Shown: positions 8,303 through 21,251, counted from the stretch's first letter. The stretch: 38,211 nucleotides of DNA from Nitrospirota bacterium (GCA_009773415.1 WSNO01000030.1:1-38211), one strand, 5' to 3'. The notes: a model not told the origin generated them from the letters alone. Numbers and translations are program-made.

Positions 8303-8455
8303 AAAAAGTGGTGCTTGCTCCTCTTATGCGTCTTCAGCTCGGCGGTCTGCACATCCTGGGACATACGACTCGAGACTCTTACGTCTGAAACCTTACGTCT
8401 TGAGACTTTACAACCTTTCTGCCGAGCTTTTTAAGGAACAAGACCACCACTTTTT
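8303..8455. repeat. MITE-like imperfect inverted repeat with tandem-repeat core
   Basis: The outer arms are AAAAAGTGGTG (8303-8313) and CACCACTTTTT (8445-8455), an exact 11-bp inverted pair. An inner pair, AGCTCGGC (about 8336-8343) and GCCGAGCT (about 8421-8428), continues the symmetry with partial matches between. The centre (about 8366-8412) has roughly three degenerate 15-bp units built on GAGAC and TTACGTCT. No coding potential. It could be a miniature transposable element or a structured RNA; I see no clear target-site duplication. Confidence 0.45.
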
Positions 8456-8528
8456 CTGGAAGTCTCTCTTTGATTAACTTATAGCACCTTTTAAAGTGCG
8501 TGTCAAGCGTTTTTTTCCTGATTGTCAA

Positions 8529-8571
8529 GGCAAAGTAGAAATGTCCGGTTTTCGGCAAAGTAGAAATGTCC
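8529..8571 (+). repeat. Solo IS end: two tandem copies of an 18-bp motif
   Basis: GGCAAAGTAGAAATGTCC occurs at 8529-8546 and again at 8554-8571 (25-bp period). The same motif pair, slightly diverged, lies just before the ISNCY-like transposase fragment at 37311-37352. This identifies it as the terminal transposase-binding region of that element family. No transposase remains beside this copy. Confidence 0.6.
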
Positions 8572-8737
8572 AGATTATAAGGCAACCGACCAAGCTGGTT
8601 TTTTACGCGCCCTTGTCTTATAACGGCTTGGAGGATTGGGGGAGCTTCTCTTCGTATTGCTGGCATACTGCTCAAAACAAAACGCCCCGCTCTGATGCCC
8701 CTGCGCCGGGCTATCTGCTCCCGCAATTTGGAATTGC

Positions 8738-11151
<2,414 letters not shown>

Positions 11152-11194
11152 AACGCATTTATGATAACATAAAAGACGTTTCACCGCTCACGCC

Positions 11195-12733
11195 ATGAAA
11201 AGACAAAAAATTCAGATACCTTTATGGATCTTGGCTGCCCTGGGCTCGGGAATACTGCTCATTCTCGCTTTCCCGACGTTTAACCTTTATCCCCTTGCAT
11301 GGTTCGCATTTGTTCCTCTTCTGTTAAGCCTGTATTCCATGGATAACCGCCAGGCGTTCCGCGCCGGCTTTCTTTTTGGCGTTGTCTCCTTTTTCGGCAC
11401 CACATACTGGATCTATCATTCCGTAAATCACTACGGCTCCATTCCGTTTATTCCAAGCCTGCTGCTAGTGTTCGCTCTTTGTCTTTATCTGGCACTGTAT
11501 CCGGCGCTTTTTTCTATTCTGTTCGCGTCGCTTATTAAGCGTTCCTCGCTTCCGGCGGTGTTGCTCGCGCCTCTGTTCTGGACGGTCTGCGAATTTGCCC
11601 GTTCCTACGTGTTCACAGGATTTCCCTGGTCGAGCCTCGGATACTCCCAGTATAGTTTCCTTGCTGTGATCCAAATTGCTGATATTACCGGAATATATGG
11701 CATTTCATTTCTGGTGATGGCGGTAAATGGCGCTATTGTGGATGCCTTTCTTCTTAAACGCAGACAAGAAGAAAAGCCTCTCTTTCCGGCCATGCCTACA
11801 TATGCCGGATCGATAGCTCTTGTTTTTTTTCTTATATTCACTTTTGCCTACGGTTTCTGGCGGCTTCATCAGGACCGCACATCCGGTTCGGTTCAGGTAG
11901 CTATAGTACAAGGAAATATTGAGCAGGATAAAAAATGGGACCGCTCTTTTCAGAACTATGTCATCAAAACCTATCGGGATCTTTCGGAGCGGGCGGCACA
12001 GACAAAGCCCGATCTTATCGTGTGGCCAGAGTCGGCCATCCCTTTTGTCTTCGGCCGCGACAAGGAAATGACGAGCGAACATGTTGCGTTTCAGAAAACG
12101 CTTGACTCTTATCTGCTGTTTGGAACTGTTCTCCAGAAAGACCAGAAGCAGAATTCCTATTCAAACGGTGCCGCCCTGCTCAGTAAAGATGGATCGCTCT
12201 CGTATATCTATGATAAAATACATCTTGTTCCGTTTGGCGAGTATGTTCCTCTCAGGCCGCTTCTCTTCTTTGTTGATAAACTCGCCTATGGGATAGGTGA
12301 TTATGTTGCGGGCAACAATTATATCCGGGCAGTAACTCCTTTCGGCAGTTTCGCGACGCTCATCTGTTATGAATCCGTTTTTCCTGGGCTCGTACGCAAA
12401 TTTTACATCCGCGGCGGCGACTTTATGGTTACCATTACTAATGATGCCTGGTTTGGCACAACCAATGGTCCTTATCAGCACTTCAGCATTGCGGTTTTCC
12501 GTGCCGTGGAAAACCGCAAACCGATGGTAAGGGCTGCAAACAGCGGTATTTCCGGTTTCATAGACAGTAACGGAAAAATTTCAGGAACAACAGCATTAAT
12601 GACGAGAACCGTCATAACCGAAAAGATCGGTCTCGATAAAACCCTGTCCTTCTATACAAAGTTCGGCGATCTTTTTTCGTTTTTCTGTATAGCATTCACT
12701 CTTCTTATTTTTTTCAGAAAAAATAAACTGTAG
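11195..12733 (+). CDS. lnt: Apolipoprotein N-acyltransferase
   Basis: Inner-membrane enzyme that N-acylates the lipid-modified cysteine of lipoproteins, the last maturation step before Lol export. 512 aa. Residues about 8-225 hold multiple membrane helices (FPTFNLYPLAWFAFVPLL, FTGFPWSSLGYSQY). A periplasmic nitrilase-like domain (about 232-480) carries the catalytic triad: Glu279 in WPESAIPF, Lys341 in YDKIHLVPFGEYVP and Cys391 in ICYESVFPG. A final helix is at about 490-508. It is followed after 21 bp by prfB, so the two are likely cotranscribed. No clear Shine-Dalgarno is seen before the ATG. Confidence 0.96.
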   Translation: MKRQKIQIPLWILAALGSGILLILAFPTFNLYPLAWFAFVPLLLSLYSMDNRQAFRAGFLFGVVSFFGTTYWIYHSVNHYGSIPFIPSLLLVFALCLYLALYPALFSILFASLIKRSSLPAVLLAPLFWTVCEFARSYVFTGFPWSSLGYSQYSFLAVIQIADITGIYGISFLVMAVNGAIVDAFLLKRRQEEKPLFPAMPTYAGSIALVFFLIFTFAYGFWRLHQDRTSGSVQVAIVQGNIEQDKKWDRSFQNYVIKTYRDLSERAAQTKPDLIVWPESAIPFVFGRDKEMTSEHVAFQKTLDSYLLFGTVLQKDQKQNSYSNGAALLSKDGSLSYIYDKIHLVPFGEYVPLRPLLFFVDKLAYGIGDYVAGNNYIRAVTPFGSFATLICYESVFPGLVRKFYIRGGDFMVTITNDAWFGTTNGPYQHFSIAVFRAVENRKPMVRAANSGISGFIDSNGKISGTTALMTRTVITEKIGLDKTLSFYTKFGDLFSFFCIAFTLLIFFRKNKL

Positions 12734-12754
12734 TTTTTTGTGGAGGATTACCGA

Positions 12755-13865
12755 ATGATTACTCATGCAGAAATGCAGGAACATCTCAGAACGCTGAAAG
12801 AGCGTATTTCTTCGCTTCGAGGTTATCTTTGATGTCGCTCAACTGCAAAGTGAGCTTGATTTAATAGATCAGGATCTGACCAGAGAAGAGATATGGTCGG
12901 ATCCTGAAAAATCCAGAGATCTTCAGAAAAAAAAGACTCAGCTGAGCAATACGCTGCAACCGGTTGAAGAATCATATCGGAAAGCCGTATATCTTGAAGA
13001 ATCCCTTGATATTCTGACGGAAGATGGAGGTGACGTTTTTTTTGCAGAGTTTTTGGAAGAGATGAAGGAACTTGCACAAAAAATAGATTCTCTCGAATCA
13101 CGACTTCTCCTCTCTGGAGAAACAGATCACAACAACGCTATCGTCATCATTCATCCCGGTGCAGGCGGCACTGAAAGCCAGGACTGGGCTCAGATGCTGA
13201 TGCGTATGTATTTAAGATGGGCTGAAATTCATGGATATTCTACTGAAATAATTGATCATCAGGCTGGGGAAGAAGCCGGTATCAAAGGCGTTACTTTCAG
13301 TGTCTCAGGAGCCTTTGCATATGGCTATCTCAAGGCGGAAGCCGGCGTACACCGTTTGGTACGCATTTCACCATTTGATGCCAATAAACGCCGCCATACT
13401 TCTTTCAGCGCTGTACTCGTCTATCCTGAAATAGAAGACGACGTCGCTATTGAAATTCGGGAAGAGGATCTGAAAATAGATACCTTTCGTGCATCGGGAG
13501 CAGGCGGCCAGCATGTAAACAAGGTTTCATCCGCTATCAGACTGACTCATATTCCATCCGGCATTATCATTACCTGTCAGAGTGAGCGTTCCCAGCTCAG
13601 AAACCGTGAGTTGGCGATGAAAGTTCTAAAATCACGATTGTACGATCAGCAGGTTCGCTCGCGCGAAAAAAAACTGGATGATATTGTCGGCGATAAGAAA
13701 GATATCGCATGGGGAAGCCAGATTCGTTCATATATCATGCAACCTTACAGACTTATCAAGGATCATAGAACAAATGTTGAATCCGGAAATGTTGACGCTG
13801 TGCTGGATGGTGGAATAGATATTTTCATTCAGGGATATCTGAAAGCAAATATTTTAAAAAAATAG
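12755..13865 (+). CDS. prfB: Peptide chain release factor 2, made by programmed +1 frameshift
   Basis: RF2 recognises UGA/UAA stop codons. Translation starts at ATG 12755 after TGGAGGA, reads 25 codons to an in-frame TGA at 12830-12832, and resumes in the +1 frame at GAT 12831, giving 369 aa (E. coli RF2: 365). The downstream part alone forms an open frame with an internal ATG at 13053 that is not the real start. Stop-codon-recognition tripeptide SPF falls at about residues 205-207 and the peptidyl-hydrolysis GGQ at about 250-252, the same numbering as in E. coli. It follows lnt closely. Confidence 0.96.
12819..12832 (+). promoter_or_regulatory. prfB autoregulatory frameshift site
   Basis: GAGGTTAT precedes CTT TGA, the conserved slippery CTT followed by a poorly terminated UGA. 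The AGG acts as an internal Shine-Dalgarno-like stimulator just upstream, as in other bacteria. When RF2 is scarce, the ribosome shifts +1 on CTT and completes RF2. The stimulator here is shorter than the E. coli AGGGGG. Confidence 0.9.
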
Positions 13866-14183
13866 CTTACAGTACTATCTTCTTCTTTATATTAATAAGA
13901 AAAAGACAGTAGTAGTATTAGACGCAGTGAATTTGTGAAAAACCTCGGGAAGGCATTGAAGAAGCAGAAACAATTCTTTCAGTGATTTTTGCGGCTTCTT
14001 TCACATTTATCCACAGCTACCGAAAGGACAAAGGATATTCATAATTTTTTAACAGGCGACTGAACAGTTATTGCTCAGATTTTTCGCATTGAGCTATAAT
14101 GAGCAGTGCTTTGAAAAAAGTTTTTAACAATTGTGAAAAATATGTTGATAAACATAAATAAAACAACGGGATTGTTATCATAA
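13866..14183. other. Probable chromosomal replication origin (oriC) upstream of dnaA
   Basis: 318 bp of AT-rich non-coding DNA between prfB and dnaA. DnaA-box candidates: a perfect TTATCCACA at 14007-14015, TGTGAAAAA at 13934-13942 and 14132-14140 (reverse strand TTTTTCACA, fitting TTWTNCACA), and TGTTGATAA at 14143-14151 (reverse TTATCAACA, one mismatch). An AT-rich run around 14036-14055 could be the unwinding element. An imperfect inverted repeat (13873-13887 / 13897-13911, 13 of 15 pairs) may end prfB transcription. The dnaA-dnaN-gyrB order supports the call; the boxes could also serve dnaA autoregulation. Confidence 0.6.
14071..14100 (+). promoter_or_regulatory. Probable dnaA promoter
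   Basis: TTGCTC (14071-14076), 18-bp spacer, perfect TATAAT (14095-14100), followed by DnaA-box-like sites at 14132-14151 between promoter and start codon. This arrangement fits DnaA autorepression. Confidence 0.55.
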
Positions 14184-15527
14184 ATGTCTATGACCCTTCA
14201 TAAAGACGCATTGTGGGATAAAACTCTTGAGATTATATCGGGTAAGGTTGGAGAGAGCGCCTTTGAACTCTGGTTTCGTCCGATAAAACTCATTCAGATT
14301 AAAGAGAAAATCGCATATCTTGAGATTCCGAATCGGTTTTTCCGTGAATGGATTGAAGACAATTACCCGACAATCATTCAGGAAACGATAGAAGGGCTTG
14401 CTGAGCTTCAACTGGGACTGAAATTCAGAATCGCGGGCAAGGAAGACGAAGCGCTCAAGAAGATTGATACCCGCCTCGAAAACCGACGGACGAAGCTTGC
14501 AAGCAGAGGAATCTATTTGAACCCGAAGCACACCTTTGATTCCTTTGTAGTCGGTCCGTCAAACCAGTTTGCCCATGCGGCGGCAAAGCGCGTTGCCGAA
14601 AACCCGGGCAGCGCGTACAATCCGCTTTTTATCTATGGCGGAGTGGGGCTTGGAAAAACGCATCTGATGAACGCGGTCGGCAATATGATAGTTGACCGAA
14701 GCGCCAGCATCAGCGTTTATTATGTCTCGTCGGAACAGTTTGTGAATGAAGTCGTAACCGCAATGAGGCACGAGAGAATGGGTGAATTCAAGGATAAATA
14801 CCGGAATGTTGATGTGCTGCTGGTTGACGATATTCAGTTTATTGCCGGCAAAACAGCAACGCAGGAGGAGTTTTTTCATACGTTCAACGATCTGTACGGC
14901 AAGCAGAAGCAGATCATCATCTCGAGCGACCGCCCGCCGATCGATATTTCAGATATAACAGACCGAATGAGGTCCCGGTTCAGCATGGGGCTTATTGCCG
15001 ATATTCAGGCTCCCGAGGTGGAGACGAAGGTTGCTATTCTTTACAAAAAAGCTGCCGCAGATCGCTTGAAGATTCCCGAGGATGTAGTCTATTTTATTGC
15101 TACGCGGGTGAAATCAAACATTCGCGAGCTGGAGGGCTGCCTCATTAAGCTCGGGGCGCATGCCTCTCTTGTGGGTGCTCCGGTAGATCTTTCTCTTGCA
15201 AAGGCCGTGCTGAAGGACCTTATTGCGGACGACGATAAGCCGATCAGTGTTGACGGTGTTCAGAAAGCAATCTGCGAATTTTTTGGTTTGAAGTTGCATG
15301 ATCTAAAGGCCAGGCGGCGTACGCGGGAAATTTCAAATGCCCGCCAGATAGCCATGTATATAACAAAACATCTCACCCAGATGTCGCTGAGCGAAATAGG
15401 AGCTGCCTTTGGCGGGAAAGACCATGCAACGGTAATCTATGCCTGCAGACAAGTTGCAGAGAAGCGGACAGGCGATGAAACGCTGAACAAAACGATCGAA
15501 AACATCATGAAGCGGCTCAAGCAATAA
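14184..15527 (+). CDS. dnaA: Chromosomal replication initiator DnaA
   Basis: 447 aa. Domain I (about 1-80) begins LWDKTLEIISGKVGESAFELWF. The linker is short, then the AAA+ domain starts HTFDSFVVGPSNQFAHAAA (about 116-134), with Walker A GGVGLGKT (152-159), Walker B VLLVDDIQF (about 211-219) and the ISSDRPP sensor region. The C-terminal DNA-binding domain has the DnaA signature GGKDHATVIYACRQV (about residues 410-424). It opens oriC and is first in a dnaA-dnaN-gyrB run. The upstream region carries DnaA boxes. Confidence 0.98.
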   Translation: MSMTLHKDALWDKTLEIISGKVGESAFELWFRPIKLIQIKEKIAYLEIPNRFFREWIEDNYPTIIQETIEGLAELQLGLKFRIAGKEDEALKKIDTRLENRRTKLASRGIYLNPKHTFDSFVVGPSNQFAHAAAKRVAENPGSAYNPLFIYGGVGLGKTHLMNAVGNMIVDRSASISVYYVSSEQFVNEVVTAMRHERMGEFKDKYRNVDVLLVDDIQFIAGKTATQEEFFHTFNDLYGKQKQIIISSDRPPIDISDITDRMRSRFSMGLIADIQAPEVETKVAILYKKAAADRLKIPEDVVYFIATRVKSNIRELEGCLIKLGAHASLVGAPVDLSLAKAVLKDLIADDDKPISVDGVQKAICEFFGLKLHDLKARRRTREISNARQIAMYITKHLTQMSLSEIGAAFGGKDHATVIYACRQVAEKRTGDETLNKTIENIMKRLKQ

Positions 15528-15591
15528 TGAACGAGAAAGACGCAAAAGCATACCGGGACAGAAGCCAGGCCGAACAAACGAGGAGGGAAGC

Positions 15592-16701
15592 ATGAAGATT
15601 AAAGTCCAGCGGGAGGAGCTGCATAAAAAGCTCTCCGACATTCAGAACATTGTCGAAAAAAAGAACACGATGCCGATTCTCAACCATTTTTTGCTGACGG
15701 CGGAGAAGGGCGGCTCATTCATTACCGCAACGGACCTTGAGACTGCTCTCAAAGAGCCTCTTGATCTTGAGGTTCTTGAGGAGGGGAAGACCTGTATTCC
15801 TGCCAAGAAGCTGTTCGAAATCGTCCGTGAGATGGACGGGGAGATAAGCCTTGAGTCGACCGAAAAACAGTGGTTGAAGGTGAAGGGCGGCAAAAGCGTT
15901 TTTCGCATAGCTTGTCTCGCCGAAGACGAATTTCCGGTCTGGCCCTCGATTACTGCTTCCGGACAGACAGAAGAGATCCGGATTGACGCGTTGCTTCTTA
16001 GGGAGATTGTGGAAAAAACACTCTATGCGGCAGGCGAGTCTGATACCCGGTATGTCCTGAATGGTCTGCTTTTTCATCTGCAGCCGTCGGGCAGCCTCTG
16101 TGTAGTAGGAACCGACGGACATCGGCTTGCGCTTACCCAGAAAGCGATTTCGGTCTCGATGAAGGAAGAAAAGAAGCTTATCGTTTCAAGAAAATCGGTC
16201 AGTGAGCTCCGCCGTTTTCTCGGGGACGGAGGCGAATCGGTCAAAGTTATTATGGGGAAAAGCCATCTGCTTTTTTCGCTTGGAGAGATAGAATTTCTCA
16301 CCAGACTTATTGAAGGCACCTATCCGAATTACGAGCAGGTGCTGCCGATGGGCAACACCAAAACGGCGACCGTTGAAAAAGAAGCACTGATGAAGGCTCT
16401 GCGCCGAGTTTCGATTATGAGCAAAGAGCGGAGCAGTGCGGTAAAGGCTGATTTCGACACCAGCACCATGGTTATATCTGCGTCTAATCCCGATGTCGGC
16501 GAAGCGAAGGACGAAATCCCGATGACATACACCGGCGATACCATGTCGCTTGCATTTAATGCGCGCTACCTTCTTGACGCGCTCGGCGCGATGGGCGGCG
16601 GCGTTGTTATCATGAAACTGAACGAGCCGCTCAGCCCGGTGCTGATGACGGAAGAAGGCGCTGACGACTACAAGTGCGTCATCATGCCCATGCGGCTGTA
16701 G
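15592..16701 (+). CDS. dnaN: DNA polymerase III beta subunit (sliding clamp)
   Basis: 369 aa, three repeated clamp folds, normal length. Recognisable stretches include PILNHFLLTAEKG near the N-terminus, GTDGHRLAL in the middle domain, and the C-terminal VIMPMRL that closes the clamp family. The homodimer encircles DNA and tethers Pol III and repair partners. GAGGAGGGAAG precedes ATG. It lies 64 bp after dnaA, likely cotranscribed. Confidence 0.98.
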   Translation: MKIKVQREELHKKLSDIQNIVEKKNTMPILNHFLLTAEKGGSFITATDLETALKEPLDLEVLEEGKTCIPAKKLFEIVREMDGEISLESTEKQWLKVKGGKSVFRIACLAEDEFPVWPSITASGQTEEIRIDALLLREIVEKTLYAAGESDTRYVLNGLLFHLQPSGSLCVVGTDGHRLALTQKAISVSMKEEKKLIVSRKSVSELRRFLGDGGESVKVIMGKSHLLFSLGEIEFLTRLIEGTYPNYEQVLPMGNTKTATVEKEALMKALRRVSIMSKERSSAVKADFDTSTMVISASNPDVGEAKDEIPMTYTGDTMSLAFNARYLLDALGAMGGGVVIMKLNEPLSPVLMTEEGADDYKCVIMPMRL

Positions 16702-16730
16702 AAAAAGAAAAGGAAGCCGAAAAATAAAGG

Positions 16731-16767
16731 AAACGGGGACAGCATACCGCCCCTTTCTCTTTTTTTG
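16731..16767 (+). terminator. Intrinsic terminator or attenuator between dnaN and gyrB
   Basis: AAA-C-GGGG (16731-16738) pairs with CCCCTTT (16750-16756) with one bulged base, followed by CTC and seven T (to about 16767). It would reduce read-through into gyrB, whose own ribosome site (AAGGAG) follows directly. Confidence 0.55.
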
Positions 16768-16777
16768 TTTTTTGTAA

Positions 16778-19207
<2,430 letters not shown>

Positions 19208-19510
19208 CGGCAGGCGGCGCTGTCGGTTGACAGAATACATGAAATTCTTGACACATAAGTGAAAAGACCCCCCTTGGACATAAAGTCAGGGGGGGTATGT
19301 ATTTTCGACCTGGAGAGGGCTTTTTCGAGATGTTTCTGTGCAGATGTGCAACTTCCATCAAAAGGCAATCATAAACCGTTATCTGAAAAAAAGACCTGAA
19401 AGACAAAATCATTGCTGATTTTTTACAAAACCGGGCCCCGCTTTTTGCACTTATGCCGGGAATTTGAAGGTCCTTGCAAAGATCGTCATCGAATAGTTCT
19501 CCCCGCGTGG
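19208..19510. other. Intergenic region after gyrB
   Basis: About 300 bp without a gene. Apart from the GC hairpin at 19267-19296 I see no promoter, RNA or repeat I can support. Confidence 0.4.
19267..19296. terminator. GC-rich hairpin downstream of gyrB
   Basis: ACCCCCC (19267-19273) pairs with GGGGGGT (19290-19296), with inner GAC/GTC pairing (19277-19279, 19285-19287). No T-run follows on the plus strand; on the minus strand TCTTTTC follows. It may end transcription from either side. Confidence 0.5.
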
Positions 19511-20050
19511 TCACATGCCCGGCGTTTTGACTGCACCCGCATCCCGACCGTAGAGAGCCGCGCCGACAGCCCCGGTCAGTTCCGGCCTCTTCGGCAGTTT
19601 GACGGATATACCCAGCTTCTTCTCGATCAGTTTCACGATGCATATGTTCTTTGCCCCTCCTCCGGTAAAGACCAGCTCGGCACCGGGGGCTCCTGCCCGA
19701 TGCAGCATTGCCATTAGTCTGTCCACAATGGATTGGTGTACGGCCAGGGCTATGTCCCGGGTATTGCGGCCGAGGTTCTTGAGGCTGATGACTTCAGATT
19801 CAGCAAAGACGGTGCACATGCTGTTGATCCGCAGAGATTCCCGGCCGCTCAGGGCAGCGCCCCCGAACTCCTCCAGAGAGAAGCCAAGGGACGCCGCCAT
19901 GATCTCGAGAAACCGCCCTGTTCCGGCGGCGCACTTGTCGTTCATCTGAAAGTCGACGACATTGCCGGCAGAACCGAGCACGATAACCTTTGCATCCTGT
20001 CCTCCCACATCCAACACAGAGTGACAGGAGGGAAAGAGGTGGCGCGCGAG
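19511..20050 (-). pseudogene. Truncated 2-hydroxyacyl-CoA dehydratase activator (BadF/BcrA/HgdC-type ATPase)
   Basis: The C-terminal half of an ATP-dependent activator that injects electrons into 2-hydroxyacyl-CoA dehydratases or benzoyl-CoA-reductase-like enzymes. Recognisable: SVLDVGGQDAKVI, NDKCAAGTGRFLEIMA (with the cluster-binding Cys), INSMCTVFAESEVISL (second Cys), LVFTGGGAKN and PELTGAVGAALYG at the C-terminus. The N-terminal ASKHA subdomain with the first phosphate loop is absent. The frame instead runs into IS3-family sequence at about 20050, where family similarity stops (around HLFPSC). No dehydratase subunits are adjacent. Almost certainly inactive. Confidence 0.8.
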
Positions 20051-20057
20051 AAGTGGC

Positions 20058-20216
20058 TCAGGTTGTTTGGACAGGCGCAGGCGATTCATAAGTGGGAAGC
20101 TGCTCAGCATCATGCTGCCCGCTCATCGGTTTGCGCCGGTAATACACACTGCTCCGCGACAGCCCCAGCAGTTTGCTCTGCTTCGTTACCGGCAATGCGT
20201 GCTGACGATCTATCAT
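20058..20216 (-). pseudogene. IS3-family transposase OrfB, N-terminal fragment
   Basis: About 52 codons starting MIDRQHALPVTKQSKLLGL and continuing SRSSVYYRRKP, the characteristic OrfB N-terminus. It then loses similarity and stops at TGA 20058-20060. A neighbouring frame reads FPLMNRL, resembling the next OrfB residues, so a frameshift occurred near 20094 before the deletion point. Confidence 0.75.
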
Positions 20217-20515
20217 TTTCTGGCGCCCGGCTCGACTATGCGCCCGAGCGCGACTGATAAAAAATCGTTCTCCATCGTCAACTGGCCTATCTTGGCGTGG
20301 AGTTCTTTTGCTTCAGCTCCGCTGTCTTCCTTCCTGTCCCTGCTGAAGATTTCACCTGCACGCTCAATAAGTTCTTTCTTCCACTGGCCGACTACATTCG
20401 GATGAACCTGAGACCGTGCCGCCAGTTCACTGATCGCCTGCTCTGCTTTGACTGCTTCTAAGGCCACCTTGGCCTTGAATGCTACCCCGTGATTCCGTCT
20501 CGTCCTCTTTCCCAT
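20213..20515 (-). CDS. IS3-family transposase OrfA (helix-turn-helix protein)
   Basis: 100 aa. Begins MGKRTRRNHGVAFKAKVALEA, then an HTH (AISELAARSQVHPNVVGQWKKEL) and a leucine-zipper-like C-terminus (AKELHAKIGQLTMENDFLSVAL), the standard OrfA plan. Its TGA overlaps the ATG of the orfB fragment (ATGA). With orfB truncated it cannot form an active transposase, but it could still bind the IS ends. Confidence 0.85.
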   Translation of the reverse strand: MGKRTRRNHGVAFKAKVALEAVKAEQAISELAARSQVHPNVVGQWKKELIERAGEIFSRDRKEDSGAEAKELHAKIGQLTMENDFLSVALGRIVEPGARK

Positions 20516-20654
20516 GTTCGCTGCTCCTCTCTATCCGTTGTAGTTTAGAGCAGCTTCCCTCCACTTTAACACCCTGTCCGATTTTGCTGGGCCACCTCTA
20601 TTCTTCGGCACTGATAAAAAAACGAAGTATATCGTTCAAAAGTAGTTACCGCTG

Positions 20655-20660
20655 TATAAT
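20655..20660 (+). promoter_or_regulatory. -10 element upstream of the lipoprotein gene
   Basis: A perfect TATAAT 31 bp before the ATG at 20691. The -35 is poor (a CGTTCA-like hexamer at suitable spacing). It sits just outside the IS3 remnant. Confidence 0.4.
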
Positions 20661-20690
20661 ACGAAGCACCAAAAAAAACAAGGAGAACAA

Positions 20691-21197
20691 ATGAAAAGAA
20701 TGATTCTGGTAGCACTGGCGGTAGTGATGGCGACGATGACGATGGGGTGTGTTCACTCAAAGCTGACCGGGACGCTTGAACACGTTAACCCGCCCAATGC
20801 GGAAATAGCGTTCAATATCGCCCCAAAAGAAATATGGGCAACATTTGGTTGGGCAATCGTCCCCACGGAAACCACAACATTTGATGGTAAGTATGAAATG
20901 GAACGGGCTATCCAGCAGGTGTTTGCCGACAAAGCCATAGCTTTTAACTCCAATGACGCTAAGACCATTGTCAACATAACGCCTGAAAGATACAAAATGA
21001 AAATCAGTTTTAAGAAAACAACCGGCATCATGACAGCTACCGTTGAAGCCAATGGCAAGAAAGAAACGCTGAAAGCTTATGGCACCCACGAATTGCGTCC
21101 CTTTTTTGTCACATCAAATCAGCAAATGATGGAAAAACTTGCCAGAGACACACATTACGAACTTGCCACGAAGATAAGGGCTTGGCTGGGAATGTAA
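20691..21197 (+). CDS. Putative lipoprotein, 168 aa, unknown function
   Basis: AAGGAG precedes ATG. The N-terminus MKRMILVALAVVMATMTMGC is a lipoprotein signal peptide with lipobox Cys at residue 20, so it should be processed by Lgt, LspA and the Lnt encoded in this window. The mature part (about 148 aa) is mixed alpha/beta, with a WATFGWAIVPTETTTFDG segment, a KMKISFKKTTGIMTATVEAN beta-hairpin region and a helical C-terminus. I do not recognise the family. Its position between two IS remnants suggests acquired or rearranged DNA. Confidence 0.75.
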   Translation: MKRMILVALAVVMATMTMGCVHSKLTGTLEHVNPPNAEIAFNIAPKEIWATFGWAIVPTETTTFDGKYEMERAIQQVFADKAIAFNSNDAKTIVNITPERYKMKISFKKTTGIMTATVEANGKKETLKAYGTHELRPFFVTSNQQMMEKLARDTHYELATKIRAWLGM

Positions 21198-21221
21198 TCA
21201 CGGAAGCCCCCTCATAGTCCG

Positions 21222-21251
21222 AAAGGGCAGGTGGTTTGTCCCCTGCCCTTT
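21222..21251 (+). terminator. Hairpin after the lipoprotein gene
   Basis: AAAGGGCAGG (21222-21231) pairs perfectly with CCTGCCCTTT (21242-21251), with a 10-nt loop. There is no extended T-run, so efficiency is uncertain. It lies 24 bp after the stop codon. Confidence 0.55.

Larger units (their letters stand above)
8039..8737. other. Non-coding stretch with IS debris between kinase gene and pyrG
   Basis: About 700 bp without a supportable gene; open frames here run through repeats or antisense to pyrG. It holds a hairpin at 8185-8203 (ACTCCGA / TCGGAGT, 5-nt loop), a MITE-like inverted repeat (8303-8455) enclosing short tandem repeats, and two copies of an IS-end motif (8529-8571). In many Gram-negative genomes kdsA follows pyrG; here this debris occupies that place. 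Confidence 0.55.
20050..20600 (-). mobile_element. IS3-family insertion sequence remnant
   Basis: Contains intact-looking orfA (20213-20515) and only the first about 50 codons of orfB (20058-20216), both on the minus strand. The outer end, AGGTGGCCCAGCAAAATCGG read on the minus strand from about 20599, looks like an IS3-type terminal repeat. The rest of orfB, with the DDE catalytic core, and the other end are gone. The inner break abuts the dehydratase-activator fragment, so a deletion fused the two. Confidence 0.7.
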
